Source: an uncultured Actinomycetes bacterium (lineage in GTDB: Bacteria; Actinomycetota; Thermoleophilia; Solirubrobacterales; 70-9). Taken from it: a DNA stretch of 21,685 nucleotides. The DNA is taken from positions 1 through 21,685 of the forward strand of contig CAMLHB010000022.1 of NCBI GenBank assembly GCA_946479725.1, written 5' to 3'. The stretch's first letter is position 1; each line of letters opens with the position of its first letter. The notes beneath the pieces were generated by a model. That model was given only the letters and a program-made list of their open reading frames with translations. It did not search any database and was not told the DNA's origin. Made by a program: the position numbers and the translations under genes. Below are positions 9,093 to 17,895 of the stretch, piece by piece.

Positions 9093-10016
9093 CTAGCCGA
9101 GCGCCTCGGCGCCGCCGACGACCTCCAAGATCTCCTGCGTGATTTCCGCCTGACGCGCCCGGTTCATCTCCAGGGTCAGGGTGCCGATCAGGTCCTCGGC
9201 GTTCTCCGCCGCATTCCGCATGGCCGTCATCCGCGCGCCCAGCTCCGAGGCAGCCGACTCGAGCAGCGCCCGGTAGACCGAGATCGTCACGTACTCCGGG
9301 ATCAGCCGCGCCAGCAACTCCTCCGGGTCCGGCTCGTAGATCCACTCCGAGCGGCTTTGCGCCTTCTCGGCCTCGGTTTCCTCCTCTTCGGCGGCGGCCT
9401 CCTCGCCCGCGCCCTCGCCGATCACCTCGGCCTGCTGCAGCGGCAGCAGCGTCTGCCGCCAGACATGTTGAGTCAGCGGCGAGACGAAGCGGTTGTAGAT
9501 CAGCTCCACCCGGTCGAGCTCCTCGTCGACGTAACGGGCGGTCAGCGCCTCGCCGATTTCGCGGGCGTTGGCGAAGGCGGGGCGATCGGTGAAGCCGACG
9601 TAGGAGTCGGTCACCTCCTGCTTGCGGAAGGTCAGAGCCGAGACGCCCTTGCGGCCGACCACGGCGAAGGCGGGGTCGGCACCCTCCTCGCGGACCTTGA
9701 CCGCCATCCGCATGCCCTCGCGGATGATGTTCGAGTTGAAGGCGCCGGCGAGACCGCGATCCCCGGTCACCAGGACGATCCCGACGCGCTGGACGTTTTC
9801 GCGCTCTTCGAGCACCGGAACTCGGGGAATCCCGCCCGCCTGGGCGGCGGCGCGGCGGGTCAGCTTGCGCATTCCCTCCGCGTAGGGCCGCAGGTCGGAG
9901 ATCCGCTGTTCGGCCCGCCGCAGGCGCGCCGCCGCAACCATCTCCATCGCCCGCGTGATCTTGTTGATGTTCTTGACCGACGCGATGCGGTTCTTGACTT
10001 CCTTCTGCGATGCCAT
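9093..10016 (-). CDS. atpG: F1Fo ATP synthase subunit gamma
   Basis: Rotor shaft of F1, 307 residues. The N-terminal helix VKNRIASVKNINKITRAMEM and the C-terminal helix (ARMTAMRNAAENAEDLIG, then LNRARQAEITQEI-like EMNRARQAEITQEILE) form the coiled-coil shaft; VTGDRGLAGAFN (83-94) is the usual Rossmann-like segment. Residues about 200-222 are an insertion dominated by Glu and Ala (EGAGEEAAAEEEETEAE), absent from E. coli gamma but of a kind seen in actinobacterial enzymes. It starts 20 nt after atpA. Confidence 0.97.
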   Translation of the reverse strand: MASQKEVKNRIASVKNINKITRAMEMVAAARLRRAEQRISDLRPYAEGMRKLTRRAAAQAGGIPRVPVLEERENVQRVGIVLVTGDRGLAGAFNSNIIREGMRMAVKVREEGADPAFAVVGRKGVSALTFRKQEVTDSYVGFTDRPAFANAREIGEALTARYVDEELDRVELIYNRFVSPLTQHVWRQTLLPLQQAEVIGEGAGEEAAAEEEETEAEKAQSRSEWIYEPDPEELLARLIPEYVTISVYRALLESAASELGARMTAMRNAAENAEDLIGTLTLEMNRARQAEITQEILEVVGGAEALG

Positions 10017-10036
10017 GGGGGCTCAGCTCCCGGACG

Positions 10037-11692
<1,656 letters not shown>

Positions 11693-11725
11693 TACGTCTG
11701 TATCTCCTCGGCGCGAGCGCTGCAA

Positions 11726-11822
11726 ACCGGCGCATCTCGCGGTCCTCGGTCGGGCGTCTCGCTCACGCACATAACAAGTGCGCTCGCTTCGCCGCCCTCC
11801 CTGCGTCCCCCGACCTGCTTGG
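11726..11822 (-). repeat. Dispersed repeat, copy B (97 nt; atpH-atpA spacer)
   Basis: Read on the minus strand: CCAAGCAG (11822-11815), GGACGCAGGGAGGGCGGCG (11808-11790), a hairpin GCGCAC-TTGTTAT-GTGCGT at about 11782-11764, CGAGGAC (11748-11742) and ATGCGCCGGT (11735-11726). The order of blocks matches copy A at 3071-3144 on the plus strand; the central 19-mer agrees at 16 of 19 positions and both outer blocks are identical. Copy B is 23 nt longer, mostly around the hairpin. It accounts for most of the unusually long atpH-atpA gap. Confidence 0.55.
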
Positions 11823-11850
11823 TTTTCGCGCTCGTTCTTGGGTTCATGTT

Positions 11851-12384
11851 TTACGCCGCTTGAGCGACGCTCTTTCGAAGTTTCTCCAGGCGACTGCGGA
11901 TGCTCGCGTCGAGGACCATGTTGCCGACCTGCAGGACGATGCCCCCGAGGATGTCGGCGTCGACCGCGCTCGAGAGGTCGACCTCATCCCCGGTCTGGCG
12001 TTCGACCTCCTGGCCGATTTTCTCGACGACCCCGGGGTCCAGCTCGACGGCGCTGGTGACGGTGACGTCGATACGGCGGTTCTCCCGCTTCCAGAGCTCC
12101 TCGAACTCGCGCCGGATGCGGAATATCTCCGTCATCCGGTGCTTGTCGACGAGCAGCTCGAGGAAGTTGATCAGCTCGGGCTCGGCGCCCGTGACAGCCC
12201 GCTCGATCCCCGCCTCCTTCTCGGCGGAGGAGAGGTACGGGCTGAAGAAGAAGACCTGCAGCTCGTGGTTGCCGTCGACGGCGTCGGCGAACTGGCCGAG
12301 CTGCTGCTGCAGCGCGTCCAGTTTGCCTTTGTCGCGGCCCACCTCGAAGAGGGCCTCGGCGTATACGCGGGCTGCGTCGGCCAT
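11851..12384 (-). CDS. atpH: F1Fo ATP synthase subunit delta
   Basis: Peripheral-stalk subunit joining the b dimer to the top of F1. The 177 residues begin with [22 protein letters not shown], the conserved opening of the delta/OSCP family, have [11 protein letters not shown] in the middle and end with the conserved [26 protein letters not shown]. It is a separate delta gene, not the b-delta fusion seen in mycobacteria. It lies 3 nt after atpF; downstream is a 158-nt gap holding a dispersed repeat before atpA. Confidence 0.96.
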   Translation of the reverse strand: MADAARVYAEALFEVGRDKGKLDALQQQLGQFADAVDGNHELQVFFFSPYLSSAEKEAGIERAVTGAEPELINFLELLVDKHRMTEIFRIRREFEELWKRENRRIDVTVTSAVELDPGVVEKIGQEVERQTGDEVDLSSAVDADILGGIVLQVGNMVLDASIRSRLEKLRKSVAQAA

Positions 12385-12387
12385 CGG

Positions 12388-12972
12388 CTAGTTGTTCTCC
12401 GGTCCCGAGAGGGTCGAGAAGTCGACCTCGCTGAGCGCCTCCTCGACGAGGCGCTTCTGGTCCTCGTCGGTGAGCGCTTTGCGGGTCACCCGCTCGGTCG
12501 CGAGCACGGTCAGGTCGGCGACCTCCTGGCGGATCTGATCCAGCGAGCGCCGCGTCTCCGCCTCGATGTCGCGTTTGGCGGCCTCGACCAGCTCCTCGCG
12601 TTTCTCCTTGCCGGCCGCCGTCGCCTCGGCTTCGGCGGTCTCGGCGGCTTTGCGGGCCCGGGCCATGATGTCGTCGGCCTGCTCCCGGGCCTCGGCGAGG
12701 CGGGCCCGGTACTCGGCCAGCAGCTCGTCCGATTCCTTGCGCTGCCTCTCGGCGGCGTCGATCGACTCGGCGATCGTCTTCGCGCGTTTGTCGAGCGCTT
12801 CCTGGATTTTCGGGAAGGCGACCTTGCTCAACACCCACATCGTGATCAGGAACAGGACCAGCGTCCAGATCATCAGGCCGAGGCCCGGGCTGACCAGGAA
12901 GCTGCCGCCGCTTTCCTCGCCGCCGGACTCCGCCGCGAGCGGGAGAAGCCCTATGTAACCGAGCAGCTCCAT
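12388..12972 (-). CDS. atpF: F1Fo ATP synthase subunit b
   Basis: Peripheral-stalk membrane anchor, 194 residues. A short N-terminal extracytoplasmic segment (1-28, acidic/Gly-rich) precedes one membrane helix (about 29-49, LGLMIWTLVLFLITMWVL), then FPKIQEALDKRAKTIAESIDAAE and a long charged, Ala/Glu/Lys/Arg-rich helix typical of the b dimer. The spacing to atpE is 6 nt and to atpH 3 nt. A single b gene is present, so the stalk is presumably a homodimer. Confidence 0.96.
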   Translation of the reverse strand: MELLGYIGLLPLAAESGGEESGGSFLVSPGLGLMIWTLVLFLITMWVLSKVAFPKIQEALDKRAKTIAESIDAAERQRKESDELLAEYRARLAEAREQADDIMARARKAAETAEAEATAAGKEKREELVEAAKRDIEAETRRSLDQIRQEVADLTVLATERVTRKALTDEDQKRLVEEALSEVDFSTLSGPENN

Positions 12973-12978
12973 GCGGAC

Positions 12979-13248
12979 CTAGGCGAGGAAGAAGGCGATC
13001 AGGCCGAAGATGAAGGTGTAGAAGGCGACCGCCTCGGTCAGCGCGAAGCCGAGCCAGCGGATGCTTTCCAGTTCGCTTTTCATCTCCGGCTGGCGGGCGA
13101 CCGACTCGATCTCCTTACCGAAGATGAAGCCGACGCCGATACCGGCGCCGATCGAACCGAGCCCGGCGCCGACGCCGAGGGCGATCGCTTTGCCGGCGCT
13201 TTTGACGCCTTCGTCGGTGACGGCGGCCGCGACAGGGGACAGATCCAT
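12979..13248 (-). CDS. atpE: F1Fo ATP synthase subunit c
   Basis: Proteolipid of the rotor ring, 89 residues, two membrane helices. Helix 1 carries the Gly-rich packing motif (GVGAGLGSIGAGIGVG, 25-40), the polar loop is ARQPE (51-55), and helix 2 carries the ion-binding Glu72 in FALTEAVAFYTF. Ala follows the Glu and no Ser/Thr-type sodium ligand set is seen, so proton coupling is likely. The Shine-Dalgarno AAAGGAG lies about 10 nt before the ATG, one of the best ribosome-binding sites in the operon, fitting the high copy number of c. It is 18 nt after atpB. Confidence 0.97.
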   Translation of the reverse strand: MDLSPVAAAVTDEGVKSAGKAIALGVGAGLGSIGAGIGVGFIFGKEIESVARQPEMKSELESIRWLGFALTEAVAFYTFIFGLIAFFLA

Positions 13249-13266
13249 GGAAACGTTGCTCCTTTT

Positions 13267-14241
13267 CTAGTGGGTGGCGGAGGTCGCTCCGCCGATGTAA
13301 ATGGCGCTGAGGGTCGAGAAGATGAATGCCTGCAGGGTCGCCACCAGCCCGACCTCGAAGATGAAGAAGGCGAAGGCGAGCGGGAAGGTCAGCGCCCCGA
13401 GCGCGGCGATCCCCAGCAGCACCGCCAGGCCGCCGCCCATGAAGAGCAGCAGCAGGTGGCCGGCGAGGATGTTGGCGAAAAGACGGACGGAGAGGCTGAT
13501 CAGCCGCACGAAGTGGGAGATCACCTCGATCAGGAAGATCGCGGCCTTGCCGACCGGGTGCATCTCCTCCAGGCCCGGGGGCAGCCAGCTCTTGAAGTAG
13601 GGGACGAGGCCCTTGGCCCGGATCCCCTCGACGTGGTAGCTGAGCCAGACCACGAGGGTGAGGACGAGCGGGATGGCGATGTTGGCGGTCGCCGCGTAGA
13701 TCGCGAAGGAGGGGATCTCGAGGCCGCCGATCGAGAAGGTGTGCTCGGTGTTGGTCGGCAGCGGCAGGAAGCCGAGCATGTTCGAGAACCAGATCCAGAA
13801 GAAGAGGGCGCCGATGAAGGGGAACCATTTGCGGGCCAGCTCGCCCTCGAGGCTGCCGCCGGTGATCGTGTTCTTGGTCAGGTCGTAGGCGACCTCGACG
13901 GCGGTCTGGACCCGGTTCGGCTTCTGCACCATCCGCCGCGCGATCCAGGTCATCGTGAAGATCGTCAGGGCGCTGGCGAGGACGAGGTAGAGGACCGCCT
14001 TGTTGATGCTGAAGTCGATCCCGGCGAGGTGGATCGAGACCCACGGTTCGAGTTTGAACTCGTTCTGCGGCTTGAAGGCTTCGTTCTTGCCGTCGCTGCC
14101 GAAGACCAGGATCAGGAGGATCGCGACGGCGAGGTAGGTGCCGAGGATGATGAAGCCTTTGGCTTTGCCGCTGAGGCCCTTCTTCTCGGGGTCGCCACCG
14201 GAAGCGGCGCCGCTTGGCGCCTGGATCGTCGCCGACTCCAT
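13267..14241 (-). CDS. atpB: F1Fo ATP synthase subunit a
   Basis: Membrane stator subunit forming the two proton half-channels. The 324 residues contain the essential Arg253 in SLSVRLFANILAGHLL (249-264), preceded by HPVGKAAIFLIEVISHFVRLI, and the C-terminal helix LVATLQAFIFSTLSAIYIG. It is about 50 residues longer than the E. coli protein. The excess is N-terminal: a polar Gly/Lys-rich head (1-28) and an extra hydrophobic segment (about 29-48) before the usual first helix. The start is the ATG 2 nt below the AtpI-like gene; no better internal start is required by the reading frame. Confidence 0.96.
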   Translation of the reverse strand: MESATIQAPSGAASGGDPEKKGLSGKAKGFIILGTYLAVAILLILVFGSDGKNEAFKPQNEFKLEPWVSIHLAGIDFSINKAVLYLVLASALTIFTMTWIARRMVQKPNRVQTAVEVAYDLTKNTITGGSLEGELARKWFPFIGALFFWIWFSNMLGFLPLPTNTEHTFSIGGLEIPSFAIYAATANIAIPLVLTLVVWLSYHVEGIRAKGLVPYFKSWLPPGLEEMHPVGKAAIFLIEVISHFVRLISLSVRLFANILAGHLLLLFMGGGLAVLLGIAALGALTFPLAFAFFIFEVGLVATLQAFIFSTLSAIYIGGATSATH

Positions 14242-14243
14242 GG

Positions 14244-14621
14244 CTAGGCCCCCTGGCCCTCGGGCTGGTCGTCGAACAGGTGGGCAAGGCCCTGAGCGGC
14301 GAAGGAGATCGTGAAAAGCGCCAGTAGCAGGATCGCCGCGGCGAGACCCGACTCGCGTTCGGCGATGCCGACGAGGAGGACGGCGGTCGCCATCAGCCAG
14401 ACGCGGCCGAGGGTGCTGCCGGCGACGATGCCCATCGCCTTCTGGCGGTTGCCCCGCGCCAGCTCCTGCTTCATCCGGCGCTGGGCGAGCATCTGGATCC
14501 CCCGCTGGGCCAGCCAGACGGCGGCGGCGACGGCGAAACCGAGCAGGGGAAGGTCGCCGAGCAGGAAGACGGCGAGCGCGACGAGCAGCGCGATTAGATC
14601 GACGTACTTGGGAGGAGACAT
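14244..14621 (-). CDS. AtpI-like small membrane protein preceding the ATP synthase genes
   Basis: A 125-residue protein with four hydrophobic segments (about 7-22, 25-38, 62-86, 90-115) and a basic cytoplasmic-type loop between segments 2 and 3 (RRMKQELARGNRQK). Position directly before atpB, size and topology fit the ATP synthase subunit I/AtpI group, thought to help c-ring assembly or magnesium uptake; sequence conservation in that group is low, so the assignment leans on context. The ATG has no convincing Shine-Dalgarno. The 106-nt region upstream, after the wecA-like gene, carries candidate control elements. Confidence 0.75.
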   Translation of the reverse strand: MSPPKYVDLIALLVALAVFLLGDLPLLGFAVAAAVWLAQRGIQMLAQRRMKQELARGNRQKAMGIVAGSTLGRVWLMATAVLLVGIAERESGLAAAILLLALFTISFAAQGLAHLFDDQPEGQGA

Positions 14622-14658
14622 AACAAGGAACGGCGCTCGGCTGGAGGCAGAGTGAGCG

Positions 14659-14687
14659 CAGGGGCGACTATATCCAAAAGGCCCCTG
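14659..14687. promoter_or_regulatory. Inverted repeat around a -10-like element upstream of the atp operon
   Basis: Perfect 7-bp arms CAGGGGC (14659-14665) and GCCCCTG (14681-14687) are separated by 15 nt, with arm centres 22 bp apart. The spacer holds TATAGT on the minus strand (14672-14667), a good -10 match oriented toward atpI-like/atpB, but no good -35 hexamer is seen at 16-18 nt. It could be an operator-promoter or simply an RNA hairpin. Confidence 0.3.
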
Positions 14688-14690
14688 GAA

Positions 14691-14706
14691 TGGCTTTATG
14701 AAGCCA
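14691..14706. other. Short hairpin TGGCTT-CATA-AAGCCA after the wecA-like gene
   Basis: On the minus strand a perfect 6-bp stem with a 4-nt loop lies 22 nt past the wecA-like stop codon. It is followed by only two T residues, so it is at best a weak terminator or a transcript-end stabiliser separating the glycan genes from the atp operon. Confidence 0.3.
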
Positions 14707-14727
14707 CTTCGTGAGGGTTGCCACTAC

Positions 14728-15978
14728 CTAGGAGTCGACTGCCTCGAATTCGCCCGTCTCCGGGTCGACGGTCGGGAAGGAGCCGGTTTCGAGCTCCTGC
14801 TCCACCGCCGCGTTGACCGCCCCCACCTCGGGCTCGGGGGCACCGGCGGTGCGGCGCAGGGTTATCAGCTGACGCAGCCGGGTCTGGCGCAGCTTGAGGA
14901 TCTCCAGCACCTCGACCAAATAGACGCTGGCGGCGAGGGCGAGGATGCCGAAGAGGGCGATCACCGCGGTCCAGAGCGGGTCGAAGTTGCCGTGGTCGTC
15001 GCTGTAGGGGACGAAGCGCAGGGCCAGGGCGAGCGAGGCCATCACCGCGGTCCAGCCGTAGAGGTAGAGCAGGGTGCGGCGTTGGGAGAAGCCGATGTCG
15101 GCCATCCGGTGGTGGAAGTGCCAGCGGTCGGCCTTGTAGATCGGCCGCCCGTATTTGAGCCGCTTGGCGACGACGAAGCCGGTGTCGAGGATCGGCACGG
15201 CGAGGATGATCAACGGTAAGAACAGGGCGATCACCGCGTTCGTCTTCAGCGCTCCCTGCACCGCCACGGCCCCGAGCAGGTAGCCGAGCAGGTTGGAGCC
15301 GGTGTCGCCCATGAAGGTGCTGGCCGGGGGGAAGCCCCAGCGCAGGTAGCCGAGGGCGGCGCCGGCGGTCAGGGCGGCGAGGACGCCGGCGGCGGTGCGG
15401 TCGAGCGAGAGGGCGATCGTCGCCAGAGTGACGCCGGAGATGACGGCGACCCCGGCGGCGAGGCCGTCGACGCCGTCGATCAGGTTGATCACGTTGATCA
15501 CGGCGACGATCGCGATCACGGTGCCGACGTCGCCGAGGTGGACGACCCCTCCCCCCGGCAGGGTGAGGAGGTCGACGGTGCCCGGGCTGAGGCGGCCGAA
15601 GAACGGGAAGGTGAAGTTGTCGACGGTGACGCCGGCGGCGACCGGGATCATCACCGCGGCGGTCTGGCCGAGCAGCTTCGGCGCCGCCGGCAGCTCGAAG
15701 ACGTCGTCGAGGACGCCGACCGCGGCGATCGCCACCGCCCCGATCAGGATCGAGTGGCTTTCGCCGTCGCCCGGCAGCCAGATCAGCCCGGCGACGAGGG
15801 CGCCGCCGAGGATCCCGAGGCCACCCAGCTTTGGCGTCGGCGCCAGGTGCAGCTTGCGCTCGCTCGGGTAGTCGATCGCCCCGACCCGCACCGCCAGCCG
15901 CTTGGTCAGCGGCACCAGCAGCAACGCGATCAGGCCGGCGACGAGGAAGGCGAGGTAGGCGTCGGTGTCAGTCGGCAT
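14728..15978 (-). CDS. wecA: WecA/TagO/MraY-family undecaprenyl-phosphate sugar-1-phosphate transferase
   Basis: Transfers an N-acetylhexosamine 1-phosphate (typically GlcNAc-1-P) from its UDP form to undecaprenyl or decaprenyl phosphate, the first lipid-linked step of surface polymer synthesis. The 416-residue polytopic protein shows KLGG (50-53), LDD (90-92), NVINLIDGVDGLAAG (162-176), FMGDTGSNLLGYLLG (222-236) and HFHHRMADIGFSQRR (287-301), i.e. the Asp-rich metal sites and the His motif of the WecA branch. About 50 C-terminal residues are cytoplasmic-type and acidic. Its position ahead of atpI/atpB is the usual actinobacterial one. The start overlaps the asnB end by 11 nt, implying coupling. 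Confidence 0.93.
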   Translation of the reverse strand: MPTDTDAYLAFLVAGLIALLLVPLTKRLAVRVGAIDYPSERKLHLAPTPKLGGLGILGGALVAGLIWLPGDGESHSILIGAVAIAAVGVLDDVFELPAAPKLLGQTAAVMIPVAAGVTVDNFTFPFFGRLSPGTVDLLTLPGGGVVHLGDVGTVIAIVAVINVINLIDGVDGLAAGVAVISGVTLATIALSLDRTAAGVLAALTAGAALGYLRWGFPPASTFMGDTGSNLLGYLLGAVAVQGALKTNAVIALFLPLIILAVPILDTGFVVAKRLKYGRPIYKADRWHFHHRMADIGFSQRRTLLYLYGWTAVMASLALALRFVPYSDDHGNFDPLWTAVIALFGILALAASVYLVEVLEILKLRQTRLRQLITLRRTAGAPEPEVGAVNAAVEQELETGSFPTVDPETGEFEAVDS

Positions 15979-17821
15979 AGCGGTCGAACCAGAGGGTAAG
16001 GGCCATCAGGCCCCAGATCTGGCGGCTGAGATCCTCCTCACCGGAAACGTGCCGGTCGAGGATCGGGGTCACCGCGGCGGCCTCGAGCAGCCCCTGGCGC
16101 TCGATCGCCCCCGGCGCCAGCACCTCGCGGGCGAACGGCTCCAGCGGCCCTCGCAGCCAGGCGGCGAGGGGGATCGAGAAGCCCTGCTTGCGGCCGTGGA
16201 CGATCTCGCCGGGGAGCAGCGGCGCCAGCGCCCGGCGGAGCAGCCGCTTCTTCTGCAGGCCGCGGACCTTCATCCTGCGCGGCAGCGAGAAGGCGAACTC
16301 GGCGACGCGCTGGTCGAGGAAGGGGACGCGGAGCTCCAGCGAGTGGGCCATGCTGAGGCGGTCGGTCTTGACCAGGAGGTCGTCGACCAGGTAGATGCCG
16401 AGGTCGACGTCCTGCAGCCGCGCCAGCGGCTCGGCGCCAGCGGTTTCGGCGTAGCGCTCGCGGTAGAGGTCGAGTGGGTCCCAGGCGCAGGCGCCAGCGA
16501 GCTCGGCGCGCGCCTGCGGCGAGAAGATCTCCTTCCAGCCGTGGTGGCGCTCCAGCGGCGGCAGGGCGGCGGCGCGGGCGAAGCGCTTGGCTTTGTAGTC
16601 GAAGCCGACGCGGTCGTGGCGACTCGGCAGCGCCTCGGCCAGCGGCCGGGCGAGCGGCGCCAGGCGGCCGACCCGGCGGGCCAGCAGATCGGCGACGTAG
16701 GTGTAGTAGCCGCCGAAGAGCTCGTCCCCCCCCTCCCCCGACATCGCCGTCTTCACGTGCCCGGCGGCGAGCTGGGAGACCAGGTAGGTCGGCAGCGCCG
16801 AGGAGTCGCCAAAGGGCTCGTCGAAGGCCTCGACCAGGCGCGGCAGCAGCTCCACCGCGTCGGGGCGGACGACGAGCTCGTGGTGGTCGGTCCCGTAGCG
16901 CTCGGCGACCAGGCGGGCGCGGGAGAGCTCGTCGAAGCCCTCCTCCTCGAACCCGATCGAGAAGGTCCGCAGCGGCTCCCCGGCGTGGGCGCTGGCGAGC
17001 GCGGCGAGGCCGCCGGAGTCGACGCCACCGGAGAGGAGGACGCCGACCGGGACGTCGGCGACGAGGTGAGCACGGACGCTGTCGTCGAGGACCTCGCGCA
17101 GCTCCTCGGCCAAGTCCGCTTCGGAGCCAGAGCGCGGCTCGCCGCCGGGCACGGCGCCGACCCGGGCGTAGCGACGCAGGGAAGCGGTCCCCTCCTCCCA
17201 GGTCAGCAGGTGCCCCGGGGGAAGCTTGCGAGCCTCGGCGAAGATCGTCAGCGGAGCCGGGATCGAGTTGAAGGCGAGGTAGGCGGAAACCGCCTGCGGG
17301 TCGATCTCCCGCGAGAAGCCCGGCTGCTCGAGCATCGCCTTCAGCTCCGAGGCAAAGGAGAGAACACCGCCGACGTGGCGGTAGTAGAGCGGCTTGATCC
17401 CGAAGCGGTCGCGGGCCAGCAGCAGTCGGCGGCGGCGCTCGTCCCAGAGGGCGATCGCGAACATCCCCCGCAGCCGCTCGACGAAGCTCTCCCCCCACTC
17501 CTCGTAGCCGTGGACCAGGACCTCGGTGTCGCAGTCGGTCGCGAACCGGTGCCCGCGCCCCTCCAGTTCCCGCTTCAGCTCGCGGTAGTTGTAGATCTCG
17601 CCGTTCTGGACGACAACCGCCGACCCGTCCTCGTTGGCGATCGGCTGGTGCCCGTGGGCGAGGTCGATGATCGAGAGTCGCCGCGCCGCCAGCGCCACCG
17701 GACCCGACTGGAAGAGCCCGTCATCGTCCGGCCCCCGGTGGACGAGCCGCCCGCTCATCCGCGCGACGGCCTCGAGATCGGGCCCCCCATCGGGGCTGAC
17801 GACTCCGCAGATCCCGCACAT
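15968..17821 (-). CDS. asnB: Glutamine-dependent asparagine synthase-like amidotransferase
   Basis: The 617 residues comprise an N-terminal class II glutamine amidotransferase (catalytic Cys2 after Met removal, MCGICGV; RRLSIIDLAHGHQPI 47-61; NGEIYNY 73-79; CDTEVL 97-102) and a C-terminal ATP-dependent synthetase with the PP-loop SGGVDS (264-269) and SGEGGDELFGGY (361-372). Both active sites look intact. It could make asparagine, but AsnB-like proteins in polysaccharide loci often amidate sugar carboxylates, and this one lies between a sugar transferase and a WecA-type transferase. The start is fixed by the need for Cys at position 2; no clear Shine-Dalgarno precedes it. A GC hairpin sits 18 nt upstream of the start. 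The end overlaps the wecA-like start by 11 nt. Confidence 0.92.
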   Translation of the reverse strand: MCGICGVVSPDGGPDLEAVARMSGRLVHRGPDDDGLFQSGPVALAARRLSIIDLAHGHQPIANEDGSAVVVQNGEIYNYRELKRELEGRGHRFATDCDTEVLVHGYEEWGESFVERLRGMFAIALWDERRRRLLLARDRFGIKPLYYRHVGGVLSFASELKAMLEQPGFSREIDPQAVSAYLAFNSIPAPLTIFAEARKLPPGHLLTWEEGTASLRRYARVGAVPGGEPRSGSEADLAEELREVLDDSVRAHLVADVPVGVLLSGGVDSGGLAALASAHAGEPLRTFSIGFEEEGFDELSRARLVAERYGTDHHELVVRPDAVELLPRLVEAFDEPFGDSSALPTYLVSQLAAGHVKTAMSGEGGDELFGGYYTYVADLLARRVGRLAPLARPLAEALPSRHDRVGFDYKAKRFARAAALPPLERHHGWKEIFSPQARAELAGACAWDPLDLYRERYAETAGAEPLARLQDVDLGIYLVDDLLVKTDRLSMAHSLELRVPFLDQRVAEFAFSLPRRMKVRGLQKKRLLRRALAPLLPGEIVHGRKQGFSIPLAAWLRGPLEPFAREVLAPGAIERQGLLEAAAVTPILDRHVSGEEDLSRQIWGLMALTLWFDRYAD

Positions 17822-17839
17822 GCGCGGCAGTCTCGCAGG

Positions 17840-17857
17840 GGCGCCGGGCGAGGCGCC
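17840..17857. other. GC-rich hairpin in the asnB leader
   Basis: GGCGCC (17840-17845) and GGCGCC (17852-17857), separated by 6 nt, form a perfect 6-bp stem immediately upstream of asnB. With no obvious Shine-Dalgarno for that gene, the structure may influence translation or mark a processed 5' end. No function is shown. Confidence 0.35.
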
Positions 17858-17877
17858 TTTGTCGACCAGTGGTTTAC

Positions 17878-17895
17878 AAAAGCGCCCCGAGCGCC
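17878..17895 (-). terminator. Possible intrinsic terminator after the sugar transferase gene
   Basis: Directly after the stop codon the minus strand reads GGCGCTCGGGGCGC followed by TTTT: a short GC stem (GCGC/GCGC, extendable by one wobble and one A-T pair), 5-nt loop and four T residues. The stem is short and the T-run modest, so termination would be partial. Confidence 0.4.

Noticed and set aside
12979..13248. Sodium-type c-ring
   Set aside because: The ion-site Glu72 is followed by Ala and no polar Ser/Thr ligand set is present, fitting a proton-type ring.
11860..14247. Plus-strand open frame of nearly 800 codons opposite atpH to atpB
   Set aside because: Same reason: an antisense shadow across several real genes, low-complexity Glu/Asp/Arg/Gly composition, no motif.
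17840..17859. Hairpin followed by TTT read on the plus strand as a terminator
   Set aside because: No plus-strand gene ends there; the palindrome is more simply a leader structure of the minus-strand asnB transcript.
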